Of a DNA stretch of 64,000 bases, positions 1 to 11,117 are shown in pieces. Each line of letters starts with the position of its first letter. The stretch's first letter is position 1. Both the position numbers and the translations under genes were made by a program. Source of the stretch: Magicicada septendecula (taxonomy: Eukaryota > Arthropoda > Insecta > Hemiptera > Cicadidae); the NCBI GenBank assembly GCA_034769895.1, contig CM068372.1, positions 381,257,910 to 381,321,909 of the forward strand, in the 5' to 3' direction. A model generated the notes under the pieces. That model saw only the letters and a list, made by a program, of their open reading frames with translations, was not told the DNA's origin and did no database searches.

Positions 1-476
1 TGTAAGAACTTTTCTACATTTTGAACCGACTTGTAAAATCGTAGAAGGAAAGACAATTATATAGGCTTTCATATTATACTTCGTTTAACATTAATTATAA
101 CATCAATGTCAATAATACTATATTATTTATGCTTTAATTAATGGCATTTAAAACTGTTAATAGTGTTGAACTTGTTACGCGTTTGTTATTACTGTACATA
201 TTGCTTAAACAAGTTTTAATGAAAATGTCATTACATTAATTCCAAATACCTAAACGACAGTTGTTTGAAATACATATCACGTATACGAATTAGATTAAAA
301 CTGTTTAATGAAAAATAAAAGCATTGATAGATTTGTAATTAAGGGGGGGGGACTACGTACGAACAGCCCCTAGAGTGGAGCTGCTGCTACTGGGAGTGAC
401 TATTTTTCTCTCGTTTTTTTTTTCGCAAGCGCACAAAGAACGAGATGAGAATACTTCATTTATTGTCTGGTGAGGA
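1..476. other. Unassigned AT-rich flank
   Basis: AT-rich sequence with no reading frame or repeat I recognise. A run of about nine G lies near 343-351, followed by a slightly GC-richer patch up to the GA microsatellite. Confidence 0.6.
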
Positions 477-488
477 GAGAGAAAGAAG

Positions 489-542
<54 letters not shown>

Positions 543-615
543 GCTCCTCTTTAATTATCAGAGTGAGCGAGAGACAGAAAGCAGAAAGCGAGAGAGAGTG
601 AGAGAGAGAGAAAGA
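477..615. repeat. Imperfect (GA)n microsatellite
   Basis: A pure GA tract at roughly 499-538 is flanked by interrupted GAGA, GACA and GAAA segments. The Arg/Glu-rich and Ser/Leu-rich frames across it are products of the repeat, not genes. Confidence 0.95.
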
Positions 616-1313
616 AAGAGAACGCCAACAAATCAGAACATGAAGAAGAAAAAAAAAGAACGTTCGTAATAAAGGGTTGTTGGAGAAATACAATGGTTGA
701 CAGATACTTGTGAAAAATGTTTGTCTTGTGCTTGGCTCTGCAGTTTCGCGCACGCACGTTCGACACCCCCCCGCCCCCAGCCCGGTGCCATCAGAATCGA
801 AACGCTTGTGTCAACAGAAATATATTTATGGCTTTCATTCAGTCAGGAAATCTGGGCGCTTTTGTGTACGCGTCGTGGTTCCGAGAACCGCCTCCATGTT
901 GAATCTGACAAACGTAATAATGTAAGAGAATATAATGTTTCAACTGGATTTCAAATGACGACGACGAAAGCTTTACAGACCGAGGTTCGGTCGATTAACT
1001 AGACACAATTTAAAATATTTTCGGCGACGTTCCGAGAAAATTTATTGTCGCATCGCGTAAATCATTTCACTGTTACTCGACGTTTTCCAGAATGCCGCAC
1101 GTTATAATTTAGTTATTTGTTAATTAACCTAGATTCTATAGGTTACGGATACTATTATTATTCATAATACAGCAGAAATGTCTCCTCCCTCTTTGAACAT
1201 AGTTTGGCTTGTTACTATAGGAATCGATGTTTTCATCGTGTTCTGGCCCCTACCGCCGACATCCAAACACTTTTCATAGGTATGCGAGTAGGGTCCATCC
1301 ATTATTTATAGTT
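616..1313. other. Unassigned stretch
   Basis: No convincing coding sequence. Short overlapping frames near 697-1002 read different proteins in different phases and match nothing I know. The stretch contains a C-rich run (about 765-780) and ends just before a LINE tail. Confidence 0.55.
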
Positions 1314-2235
1314 TCTTCTTCTTCTTCTTCAGCAGTAGAGCCCAACATTATCTCCACTCCTCCAATGTCTCCTACCCGTTGCCATCTCAGTGTAACCCGT
1401 CACACCCATTCTTCTTAGACCATCCAGCACATCATCCAACCATCTTATCCTAGGTCGGCTCCTTTTGCTAGACTTGCGCCTTTAAGATTATATTTGGCAT
1501 ACGCTGGTCATCCATCCGCTCTACATGACCTCACCATTGTATTCATTGACCCTTTACGAATCTTACAATGTTCTAATGCTTCAATAGCTCATCTATCTCC
1601 TGGTTATTTCTTATTCTCCATTTGTTATCTTATTTAACCGGGCCATAAAACACGTCTTACGATCTTTCTTTCAAACCTTCTTAGTGTTTCTTGTTTCTTC
1701 TTTGTCAATGTCCATGTCTTGCCTTCATAAGTAACAACACGTCTGATAAATGTCTTATACATTTTTATTTTTGTGTTCCGCCCAATGAGTTTGCTTCTCA
1801 ATAGTCTGCTGTTGGCATAATATTCCCTACTTCATATTTGTATCCTGTCATGTATTGTCGTGTTTATGGACCTTTCGTTATCTCTCATGTTACTCAGGTA
1901 GGTGACTTATTAACTGCAACAAATGAATTACCCTCTATGCATGAATTAAATAGATTTCTTCTCCTTTCTGATGCATAAATCAGCATGTATTTAGTTTTTC
2001 TGGTATTTATATTGAGTCCCATTCCAGCGGATGGTACCGCTCAACTAGCCGTTGTCCCGATCTGGCTATTATCAGAACATCATCAGCGTAAATACGTGTT
2101 TGGGTTATTTAGTATTGTTTCTCGTAGATCTCGCTGATCGATGTATTTAATGGAATAATGTAGCGCAATAATAAAGAGGGTGGCCGATATCCCTTGTGTT
2201 ACATTGAGGGAAGGAGGGAAAGGGCGGTTACAGGC
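1314..2235 (-). mobile_element. LINE remnant, group A (reverse transcriptase palm and C-terminus)
   Basis: Minus-strand non-LTR retrotransposon fragment. Reading right to left it shows a decayed palm motif B (a TQG..ATLF-type stretch near 2190-2160), then the catalytic YADD of motif C followed by VLIIARS at about 2090-2045. A C-terminal segment follows, with KTWTLTKKKQETLRRFE at about 1735-1680. It ends in a trinucleotide (GAA)n 3' tail read on the minus strand at 1314-1331. Several stops and frame changes show it is dead. The WTLT..FE style resembles the better-preserved group A copy at 3430-4190. The 5' portion is missing, as is usual for LINEs. The clade is not assigned. Confidence 0.75.
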
Positions 2236-2380
2236 TTCCGAGATGTGGACACAGAGTAGAATGGAAACGATTTGCTGGAATACCATCAATGGCGGGAAGG
2301 GAAGTTGGTTGCGATATTGTGTGAGGTAAACACGAGTGAATGTGATGGTAGAGGCAAAGGTTTAAACACAGGTAAAAAAA

Positions 2381-2876
2381 CAAAAGTTATGGCTTTTTCT
2401 GGGTAAAATCATATTAGAACAAAGACTGTCATACAGGACTCGCCAATAGAACAGGTGCCAGATTTCAAGTATCTAGGGTGTAGCATCACATGCCAAGATG
2501 ATAAGGAGGTTGAAAGCAAAATTAGTCTCTTCCAGTCGCTTTGTGGATGTATCATTAAACACTTAAAGAAGAGAACAAGGAAAGAGACGCAATTGGAATA
2601 TTACAATGTGATGACCATACCTCAACTACTGTATGGTAGTGAGACTTGGATTAGAAAGGCCAAAGATATATGTAGAACACATGGAGCGGATATGAGGTTC
2701 TTGAGGGATGTAGAGGATTGTACCAGGAGAGATCTTATCAGAAATGATTATATTATAACGGAGCTAAGCATAGATGAAAGCTTAAATGAGAAAATCTCCC
2801 GATACAAAACGGAGTGGACTTCCATGGAGACTGGAACAGGCTACTAGCCTAAACCGTAAAGGATGACGACGACGAA
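2381..2876 (+). mobile_element. LINE fragment, group B (RT C-terminal region with 3' tail)
   Basis: Plus-strand 3' fragment of the commonest LINE group in this window. The order is KTKVMAF, then (P)IRTKTVI, FKYLGCSI, RKETQLEYYN, LLYGSETW, a D/EMRFLR segment, RRDLIRNDYI and a final SRYKTEW. After the stop come a short 3' UTR and a GAC-type trinucleotide tail at 2861-2876. This is the thumb and connection part of the ORF; the RT palm is lost. A stop interrupts the frame just after KTKVMAFSG. It lies between two minus-strand LINE fragments, so this interval is a mosaic of independent insertions. Confidence 0.8.
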
Positions 2877-2924
2877 AGTCAGGACTCACCTCTGGTCAGT
2901 GGAAAGCGGTGTAGAGGTCGGAAG

Positions 2925-3235
2925 AGAGACGCAAATGTGTGCCTCCAACGCTGTAAAGCTGTTTTCTAATATTCGTTAAATACAGTGGGCGCTATCGCAC
3001 AACCCTGTCGTAAACCTTTGGTGACTTGAAATGTATCAAGTAGTCTTGAGCCTATCTCTGTACTGCTATTAATGGTGTGTATACAGCATTTCACAGCTCT
3101 AATTTGTACAGCACCGACACAATTTTGTATTAACACTGGCCATAGCTTATTCAGTGGAACACTGCCATACGACTTCTTGAGATCAATAAATACTAAAACG
3201 GTTTCTATGAGTAACTGTGCGAGCCGAGAACTAAA
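2925..3235 (-). mobile_element. LINE fragment: RT motifs A and B
   Basis: Minus-strand reading gives VLVFIDLKKSYGSVPLNKLW at about 3205-3145 (motif A: the catalytic FID is intact but the second conserved Asp is changed in KSYGSV). This is followed by QVTKGLRQGCAIAPTVFNEY at about 3035-2975 (motif B). The sequence then breaks off near 2925. The catalytic motif C and the C-terminus are absent. The second half reads ALQRW, a style seen in group B. It is independent of the plus-strand fragment that ends 50 bp to the left. Confidence 0.75.
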
Positions 3236-3429
3236 ACATGTGTGAGTGAATCAAACATGTCAGACGAGAGAACTTGGAGAAGTTTCCAAAATGCAACTAG
3301 TTTCATTACCTGACAAAATGTTCCTGAGAGAAAAACAAAGTATTTGCCACATGTACTGCTAAGCCTTCCATTACAACATGTACGCTTAGCGATTGAAAAT
3401 AATTTTACATAACTAAAGTTTAATGACTG

Positions 3430-4190
3430 TTAAGGTTTGGACATAGAGTGATAGAAAGCAGCCGTACATATTGTCTAGACATCAATGTTAATAAAACAAA
3501 GCTAATGATTGTATCTAAGAACAAGTTCACAAACTGCACCCTCAATATAATAAACCCAAGGCCAGTTGAACGTATAAGCAAATTTACATATCTTGGTACT
3601 ATAGTCAATGAACAACGGGACCACTCTCAAGAAATAAAGACCAGAATTGAAAAGGCAATAGCAGTGTACACTAGAATGAACAGTTTATTCAAAAGTCACG
3701 ATTTAACTGTAAACACAAAGATGAGACTTTTACGCTGCTACGTATTCTCGGCCCTCTTCTACGGTGTAGAATCTTGGACTTTGACTGAAACAACAACTAA
3801 AAAATTTGAATCTTTCGAAATGTGGCTTTACCGTGGAATACTGAGCATTTCATGGACAGCACATATAACTAATGTTGAAGTTCTTAGAAAGATGAAGAAA
3901 GATAGTGAAGTTATTATTAACACAGTGAAGCTAAGAAATCTTCAGTATCTGGGACATCTCATGAGAAATGAACAGAGATTTTACTTATTGCAGTTCACGC
4001 TACAGGGAAAAGTACTTGGAAAGAGAAAAGTTGGGTGACCGAGAATCTCATGGCTGAGAAATTTAAGGACCTAGTTTGGCATGAATACAACTGACTTAAT
4101 CCGTCCAGCAGTACAGAAAGTTAAAATAGTCTGTATGATATCCAACATCCGAAACGGATAGTAACTAGCAGAAGAAGAAGAAGAAGGTTT
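3430..4190 (+). mobile_element. LINE 3' end, group A, best-preserved copy
   Basis: A 196-codon frame (3448-4035) encodes the RT C-terminal region of a second LINE group. It contains NVNKTKLMIVSKN, then FTYLGTIV, KIKTRIEKA, LRCYVFSALFYGVESWTLTE, the FEMWLYRGILSISWT segment, and QYLGHLMRN. After the stop the reading continues with one frame change into a degraded ISNIRNG ending, and the copy closes in a GAA-rich tail (4168-4188). The YGVESWTLTE and MWLYR..LSISW motifs are typical of insect and vertebrate endonuclease-reverse-transcriptase LINEs. Only the 3' part is present, so it cannot encode an active enzyme. Codon content is AT-rich, like its surroundings. Confidence 0.85.
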
Positions 4191-4358
4191 GGACGCATGA
4201 CTTCAGTGAGCGATGCGGTTGGCGGTCGGGTCGGGCCAGTCTACAACAGTACCAAATACGGCGAGAAACACCCACTATCAATATCACACAGCCCACGCCT
4301 TATTACCGGTGTTTGCATTGACTCACGGCCAAGGCCGTACACGTACACAAACACACAA

Positions 4359-4361
<3 letters not shown>

Positions 4362-4427
<66 letters not shown>

Positions 4428-4428
4428 A
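4362..4428. repeat. (CA)n microsatellite
   Basis: Almost uninterrupted AC dinucleotides for about 60 bp, with imperfect CACAAA units on the left and GCACAC on the right. Confidence 0.95.
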
Positions 4429-4611
4429 CGTTATTGGAAGGCATTCAAACCTGTTACATCGCTGTTTAATGAATTCACTGTTTTCCTTTACAAATTACAT
4501 TTTACTAACATCACAGTGGCGTTCAGTAATTCTGGCGGTCAAATTTATTTTTTCCCACCATTCTTTAATTAAACACGTTTCCTTGTGCTCTAGATTACAC
4601 TGGAACAAATT

Positions 4612-4765
4612 TTCTTCTTCTTCTTCTTCTTCTTCTTCTTCTTCTTCTTCTTCTTCTTCTTCTTCTTCTTCTTCTTCTTCTTCTCTTCTTCTTCTTCTTC
4701 TTCTTCTTCTTCTTCTTCTCCTTCTCCTTCTTGTTCCTGTTCTTATTCTTGTTCTATTTTTCTGG

Positions 4766-4827
<62 letters not shown>

Positions 4828-4869
4828 CTTCTTCTTCTTCTTCTTCTTCTTCTTTTTCTTCTTCTTCTA
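4612..4869. repeat. Compound (TTC)n-(TTG)n-(TTC)n trinucleotide array
   Basis: About 110 bp of TTC, then CTCC/TTCTTG transition units, about 65 bp of TTG (4762-4825), then TTC again to 4868. The array abuts the 3' UTR of a minus-strand group B LINE. It is best explained as the expanded (GAA)n/(CAA)n 3' tail of that LINE. The poly-Ser and poly-Leu frames here are not genes. Confidence 0.95.
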
Positions 4870-5225
4870 TCAGGGACCAGACGAATCACCTGTTCCGGTC
4901 CCAAAGGTAACACATTCACTTCACCAATGCTTCCTAGGTCTTCCTATACTTCGTTGTCCAATAGGCTTGTATTGCCAAACTTCCTTAGGCGATCTGCCAT
5001 CAGGCATCCTATTCAGATAGCAATACGGTCTTGGATATGTCTTCATACGATAGAATGTCTTCATTCTAGAGCCTATCATTTCGCGTGCAGCCTTTAACAG
5101 AGCGCAAGAACCCTATCTCCGATGCCTACTGAAATGTTTTTTTGCCGCCGGAACCCAAGTTTCAGAACCATACAGTACCACTGGCACGGTCATCACGTTA
5201 AAAAAATTCGTTTTGTATTGACCAT
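4870..5225 (-). mobile_element. LINE 3' end, group B
   Basis: Minus-strand reading gives QYKTNFFNVMTVPVVLYGSETWVPA near 5222-5150. It resumes after frame changes as RMPDGRSPKEVWQYKPIGQR and SIGRPRKHW at about 5005-4930. The 3' UTR contains the sequence CCTGTTCCGG (plus strand, near 4890), which recurs beside several other copies of this group. The tail runs into the trinucleotide array on the left. Frameshifted and 5'-truncated. Confidence 0.8.
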
Positions 5226-5368
5226 AATTCGTTTCTGTATATGAGGGCTCTGCAACTGCAAGAATTAAACAGTGTCGGACAGAGAGGTGGTTCCGGAGGG
5301 GTGGGGGGTTAATACGACATACCTTAAGACATGCCTATGTACTGTGACTGCTCGCAGGGGGATTACAC

Positions 5369-5535
5369 ATGTCCTTGGAGAATAAACTCCTCCTCTATAA
5401 AAACCATTGTGACACTAATGGTATTCAGCTATGGAGAACACCAAGTAATTCAAACACAGATAACGTTCAGCGTTTCCAGAAGATGGTACTCAGAACAGAA
5501 ACTCGAAGGATAACGGAGATGTTTCTAGCCTTTGC
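5369..5535 (+). mobile_element. Jockey-like LINE fragment (RT C-terminal)
   Basis: The plus-strand frame reads SLENKLLLYKN..., GIQLWRTPSNSNTDNVQRFQ and KMVLRTET. This corresponds to the region after the palm domain in Jockey-clade elements, where LENKLL.YK, YGIQLWG.AS.SN and IQRFQ are conserved. Only about 50 codons survive. Its style is clearly different from groups A and B in this window. Confidence 0.75.
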
Positions 5536-6297
5536 CTATACCATCCCCGCCTCTCCAGCGAGCTGAAGGCCTGTTATTCTGATCACTGTCCAGGAGTCTG
5601 GCGATGTTATGGTCAGTACCCTCGGGTTATAGACGTGCAGCTCTAACCCTCCACGGGTTCCGGAAATATCTAGGATTTAGCAGCCAGAAACAGCACTCCG
5701 ACTCCACTGCTCAAGGCGGACACAGAGCCGGGATTGCCCAGTCGAAACCACAGACCAAGCTCGAGTCCAGTACAATTCATCGACGACCAATCAGTTCACC
5801 CGGATCCGCCTCCGATGCCGACCTGGGAATACAATAGGGGGTACCCTGTTCGTGGTACAGTTATAAAGCTACCCTGTTACTCAGGACATGTACTGTTGTG
5901 AGGGAGAAGTGTTTCCACCACTGCACTTCAGCGTTACGTGGCTATTACAGCCCCCCGAAAGTACCCTGTATTTCCAGTCCCACATCCAACCGAAACCTTT
6001 ATGTGCTTCCAAGGTAAGATGTTTGGAAAAATCCCCGTTCTCCATCCGCTGGATACGTCAGCGAGCGGGGCTGGCGCCTTCTCCTCAGAACGAGCTCAGC
6101 CGTTGTATTATGCAAAAACATAAATGTCCGTTAAAACATAACGTTGCCCAGCGGGGGCCTCGTGGAGGCCGCGTTTCGGTACCCAGACAAGCGAACGATA
6201 CCCAGACAAGCGTTTCGGTACCCAGACAAAGTACCCACCTTACTACGTGGGTAAGAAGAGGATTTACTCTGAAGGAAGTACCCATGGCTTAGAGGTT
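5536..6297. other. Unassigned GC-richer patch
   Basis: Noticeably GC-richer than its surroundings. Open frames at 5604-5837 and 5888-6292 on the plus strand have no recognisable domain. A short motif TACCCAGACAAGCG is repeated at about 6180-6230. This may be an unrecognised repeat or LINE leader sequence. Confidence 0.4.
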
Positions 6298-6445
6298 TTA
6301 TAAAATCTCTTTGTCCTCGTCATATGGTATACGACGCCCAAAATAATCAAAACGTGCTGCTTGTTTCGGCGTTTGACTGCCAATTATACTTTTTGTTCGT
6401 ACTGGATCATTCCCTATGTATACCATGGTCGTTATCATAATCACC
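6298..6445 (-). mobile_element. LINE fragment, group B (short)
   Basis: Minus-strand reading NDPVRTKSIIGSQTPKQAAR followed by FDYFGRRIPYDEDKEI aligns with the PVRTKI...QVSHFNYLGC.ISYD..KDI block of the other group B copies. Nothing of the palm or of the C-terminal tail is attached. Confidence 0.65.
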
Positions 6446-7033
6446 ATATTCTTCGGCATCACCAACACCGACGTAGTCATTCATTATACGTACACGTGAC
6501 GCACGCCAAAGACCACAGCTACTTCATTAACACTCCGCACACTTGATGTATCCTTCAAAGGCGCACGCGCCACGTGTGTCCGTAGTAAACTAATGGATTA
6601 ACTCGTCGACAGACAGTCTGTTCCAATCAACATTCCTTAAATAACTCAACCCAGTCTACGTCCGTGTTACTTTGCCTTCTTTTTCGCAGTTTTTCTTATT
6701 CATCTTCTGCTTGTCTCGTCGCGGTTTCTCCTCCACAACGCCAATTTGGTTAACATTTGTCTTCATTAACGGCTTAATTATGTTGTCGTTTAAGACAACT
6801 TGTTAGCAACATCCGTCTTTTCCGCGTACTTAAACAAATTCCTATTCGCGCTTTATATTTTTGTTTTTCTTTCCTGCGCGTCAACAAAACGGCTTATAAA
6901 TCTTTTCTCTATATATACACGCATACTGCTGCTACTCGTTCTCTTGATTATTAATTTAACGATCTATTCAGTTTAAACTATTTTTGTTTTTTAATAATCC
7001 ATGCATGCTATCATTTTCAAATCATATTTTACA
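6446..7033. other. Unassigned stretch
   Basis: No reading frame or repeat recognised. Pyrimidine-rich, with TTTTTC runs. It ends at the trinucleotide tail of the next LINE. Confidence 0.5.
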
Positions 7034-7665
7034 ACCCATCATCATCATCATCATCTTCTAAACGGTTTTAGACTTTAGCGGCCACTTCCTATTCCACAGT
7101 CCACCTTTTTCTAGGTCTACCAACTTTTCTCCTGCCTCTAGGGTTGTAATCTTTCGCCATCTTCGGTATTCTACTTTCTTCCATTGTATTGATATGTTGA
7201 ATCCATTTTCTTCTGTATTCTTTAATCCTTTCGTTAACTGCAAAAATATTTAAATCACTTCTTATCTTTTCATTTCTTATATGATCTCGTCTATTACACC
7301 TTTTAACTGATCTCATAAATTTCATTTCTGCTGTTTGTATCTTCTGTTTATCTTTTTTCTTTATGACCCAAATTTCAGAACCATACAGTGGTGTAGGTAT
7401 TGCCATTGTTTTATAAAATTTTAGTTGTGTTTCTTTTCTACATTTATTTCCCAACGTTCTCCAAATCGTTCCCCACAAATTCTTGTGAAATTCGTTACTT
7501 TATTTTCTATATCTCTATCTCGATCGTAAGTAATGTCACGTCCAAGATAGTTGAAATGTCTTATTTGTTCTATGCATGTGTTGTCTATGCATATTTTGGT
7601 CAGAACCGGTTCATCTCCTATAAAGGTCATTACTTTTGTCTTTGATTCAGATATGTTAGAGTTAT
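7034..7665 (-). mobile_element. LINE 3' end, group B, fairly complete C-terminus
   Basis: Two overlapping minus-strand frames, joined by one frameshift near 7450-7470, give the C-terminal part of the group B protein. The order is SESKTKVMTFIGDEPVLTKI, then HFNYLGRDITYD, KETQLKFYKTMAIPTPLYGS, the AEMKFMRSVKRCNRRDHIRN block, YRRKWIQHINTMEESRIPK and RRKVGRPRKRW. After the stop lie a short UTR and an (ATC)n tail at 7040-7053. The plus-strand copy at 49645-50035 is closely related, sharing CNRRDHIRN and the ending KPKTVN/KSKTV. The RT palm is missing. Confidence 0.85.
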
Positions 7666-8842
7666 TATTTTACAATCCACTGATATTTCTTCCTTCCTAT
7701 TTCTTCCTTTGAATCTTCTTCTTCATCTCGGGATCCAGGTCGTTAGCCTGTTACAGGGTATAGCGCTATACACCGCTGCACTTGGCCTCCAGCAGAACGT
7801 ACCCACCGACTCATAGGGTCTGGTCCAACACGCGCCGTGGACGCGCCTGCTGAGAACTACCTAAGTGGAACAGAGGCGGCGCTTCTGGCTTCTCTTAGGC
7901 TGGTTTAATGCCCACTTGTAATGGCGTAGACATTTTTCCACTTAAAAATAATGGAAAAGGCTCTTGCTTTAATATTTCAATAAAACTTATGTTTCGATGA
8001 AGAAATACCTGTTACTCCATTACAGAACGTCGTACATGTCTCTCGGCTATCCTTGCAGAGCCCGTCTGTAATGTTGTATGCGTACGTGACACTTAACATG
8101 CGTCAACAAACGAGGTTATTCCAGACCGTACCGGTCGGGCACTGTGTTCAAGGCCGCAATCAATTTCGCTCTAGTGTTTTCGAGTAGTGTTGACGCGTAT
8201 TATGGATTATTCTGCGACACTTGTGCTATCTATTTAAACAACAGATATCTAGAGTTGAACAGATTTAATGAGGAAGCTCCCAACGGGAATATGAAGAGAG
8301 ATGGATTCCTCATCTGTGTACAGAAGCCGAATGACAAGTTGTTCAAGGATAAACAAGCCTATTGGATAAAGAAGTATAGCAAGATCTAGGCAGCACTGGT
8401 ACAGTGGATGTACTTCGTATGCGACCAGACTAGATGATTCGTCTACTTCCTGGCGTAAGAAGAAGAAAGTTACCTCATAGAATGGGGTAGTGGTATTATG
8501 AACACCACTTTTGTTTTCAATATTAACATTGCTTTTAACTTTGATATTAGCCTAAAATTCAAAGGTATGCAGAATTTCACCACGTAGCATTATGTTTTCA
8601 AAATATAGACGTTTAAAAACTTTCATTAAATCAAAACTCAATTACAAAATAGATGTCACACATTCGAGGGTAATATTAAATACTTGATTCGTAATAAAGA
8701 AATTTCAAAAACATTCATTAGTATTGCAGAATTTACTAATTAATTATTACAAATATATAACTGAACTTTTTAAAGCTATTTTTATATTAGTGAAATTACG
8801 TTAATTAAAAACATACGCGTTTCCTCTGTATAATACATTTGA
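7666..8842. other. Unassigned stretch with one orphan frame
   Basis: Contains a GC-richer patch (7725-7910) with a C/T-rich start. An 81-codon plus-strand frame (8144-8386) has no domain I recognise, and a GAAGAAGAAAG string at 8460 resembles the LINE tails seen elsewhere. A LINE origin for 8100-8470 is possible but unproven. The remainder is AT-rich. Confidence 0.4.
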
Positions 8843-9720
8843 AAAATCGGTATGGAGGACCATACATGACTTCCATTTTCTAAGATTTATATTTAAAATC
8901 ATTTACTTGAATTCGGTCCGATAATTTCTAAAAAAAATATCACCCGCCCTCAAACTATTTTCACTACTTATAGATGTTTTTGTTATTGTAAGGTAGTCGT
9001 TTAATATAATGTTATTTCGAATCACTTTATCTATAAAATTAGGTACTTTATTCTTATAAAGAAACTGAACTATGCACATAATCACGCATTAATTACATAT
9101 TTATATAATTATGTAATTACATGGTCACAAATTATTTTGTGGCCTGCTGGGCCGTGGTTGCAGAGTTTCATGTATAGATGATTTAAATTAAAATAAAATT
9201 TACAATTTTATTGGGTGACAACGAAATTATTTCATATTTAACAATTACCATTGTTTGAAAAAAGTTTAAATGCATTTTTATTTAATTTTGTCAAACTCAT
9301 TAAATTATTACCAAACGTGAAAGAATTTCAACTACCCTTTTCTTTTATAGGTACTTCATCTACCGTTCTACAGCTGATTATTATGACATCCTTTTCAGGA
9401 TACTTTATTTATCAAAATTAAGTACTTTACTCTTGTTAAAACGTAAAACGTTGCAGTTAAACTACCTTTCACCCTTAACCGATTTTCAACAAAATCAATA
9501 GGCCTTGAGTCCTCTACAACTCGGGCACACATGTAAAAAATTATTTGATTCTGAGCCAGTTATAGTCCACCATGGAAAAAATTCTACACACAGACACCTT
9601 TCGGAAAATGACTTTTTTCATATATTGAGGGTAGTAGAATCAGAATCAGCCGTTATCTGGAACACGATTCTTTTCGCGATCACCATACTTGCATTTCCTT
9701 ACAGAACATGGAAGTAAAAA
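8843..9720 (+). repeat. Dispersed repeat DR1, copy 1
   Basis: Non-coding interspersed repeat present three times in the window: here, at 27350-28146 (same strand) and at 29408-30430 (opposite strand). It starts with ATCGGTATGGAGGACCATAC and ends with CATGGAAGTAAAA. A conserved internal block runs ACACACAGACAC, TTTCGGAAAATGAC, then TCAGCC..TTATCTGGAA. Near the two ends ACTTCCAT and ATGGAAGT are in inverse orientation, suggesting a short subterminal inverted repeat. No coding capacity. The class is unknown; a non-autonomous DNA transposon is one option. Confidence 0.7.
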
Positions 9721-10427
9721 GGCCGTAATCGTTTTGTGGACAGATTAAAGCTTGTTTGAGGTGTGTGGCTAATTATGTATTCGAATTCATTATTCATGAC
9801 ATCGTAATTTAGTAAGTTAAGGTATTTGCTTTCTGTAGCCTACTATTTCAAATGTAGGCAACACTTTGCTGGCGTGTAAGTCGGTTGATTAATATTCTTC
9901 TTCAACAGTGAATCTGTCTTAAGGCAGGTGTCAGCCAGACTGAACTCTCCACGTTCTTCTGTTCTGTGCCTCTCTCTTTACAGTTGTTCATAATTTCTCC
10001 CCATCATCAAATCCTCCAACATATCATTATCTTCTTCTTCCTCGTCCTCTCCTAACTTCTATTTTAACTTAGTTAATATTTTCTGTAGAGAGTTCCATCT
10101 CAAAATGTGCTAATCACATTTGTTTTTTCTTTCTCTCGTTCTCATAATAGGTATATATTCAATAATGTTTCTAAGCACTTATTCATTTGTTATCTTTTCC
10201 TTCCAGTCAACCTTTACCACTTTTCGCTACAACCGCATTACAAAGCTTTCCAAACAGTTCTAATCTTTTTTGTAATCGTTCATGTCTCCGATCTAACTAA
10301 ACATTACAGTGATCCACGTAAAACACTTTGCAAACCTTTTCCGTAACATCACAGTAGTTCCTCTTGTGACCAATACGTTTCTCACTCTACTAAACGGTAC
10401 CTTTCTAAGTGCAGTTCTATGTCTAAT
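9721..10427. other. Unassigned stretch
   Basis: No gene or repeat recognised. AT-rich, with pyrimidine-rich TCTTCTTCTT strings near 10030-10050. Confidence 0.5.
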
Positions 10428-10735
10428 ACTACTACTACTATTACTACTCCACGGCGCTACAGCTCATGAGGATCCCTGGCCTCCAGAACGACGTGCCTCC
10501 ATTCCTCTCTTTGCCACAACGACTCTTCGCCACCTTCTGATCCCCAGTCTTCTCAAGCCTTCATCTACATCGTCTACCCATCTTCTTTTTGGCCTCCCTC
10601 TTGGTCTTCTTCCTCCTGCTTCTCCAATGAATACTCTTTCCACTGCCCTATCCTCTGACGTTCTTTGTACGTGACCTACCCACCTAATTGTACCTTGTTT
10701 TATTATACTAAATTGCGAAGTAATAAAGTATTTCA
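10428..10735 (-). mobile_element. LINE 3' end, group C
   Basis: Minus-strand frame IRWVGHVQRTSEDRAVERVF, then GRRPRGRPKRRWVDDVDEGL and RRLGIRRWRRVV. This is the WxGHVxRM...RGRPxxRWxDDVxxDL terminus found in many insect LINEs. It is followed by a short UTR and an (AGT)n tail at about 10428-10452. A second, shorter copy of the same 3' end lies at 20345-20420. The N-terminal part is lost. Confidence 0.8.
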
Positions 10736-11043
10736 GCATTCTTACACTCTTCTGCTATTTGCCGACAACTTGCAAAATGAGCAAATTATTTTTTTTTCCG
10801 AAGAACATTTGGCCATTGTTTTAAGTAATTTGAAATCGATTATTTTAAAGTAGTTAAGGTAATGTAATTTTTTTATTAAGTAAATCAGTGTTCTATATTA
10901 AGTGACGAACGGGTACTTAGTTGGCAGTAATACTTCTGTTAGAAGTACGTATAGTTTCCAATGTCCGCTTCTAAAATTTGGAGACAATAAGCTATTTGTT
11001 TAAACATTGTGACCATAAGAGATGTGTTTACTATTTCTATAAA

Positions 11044-11045
<2 letters not shown>
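10736..11045. other. Unassigned AT-rich stretch
   Basis: Nothing recognised. AT-rich, with a T run near 10790. Confidence 0.5.

Positions 11046-11117
<72 letters not shown>

Noticed and set aside
445-766. Several open frames across the GA-rich tract on both strands
   Set aside because: The protein text is Arg/Glu or Ser/Leu dipeptide repeats dictated by the microsatellite; no coding signal outside it.
2083-3235. Idea that the plus-strand LINE at 2381-2876 split one minus-strand LINE
   Set aside because: The minus-strand fragment to its right carries motif B again and in a different style, so the two minus-strand pieces belong to different elements.
4469-5020. A 183-codon frame of poly-Ser, poly-Leu and poly-Phe
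   Set aside because: Translation of the TTC/TTG array; opposite strand carries real LINE sequence at its right end.
5888-6292. A 134-codon plus-strand frame
   Set aside because: No domain, signal or neighbour supports it and it contains a translated short repeat; kept only as an unassigned patch.
8144-8389. An 81-codon plus-strand frame with protein-like composition
   Set aside because: No recognised motif, no promoter or splice context; a decayed LINE origin is at least as likely.
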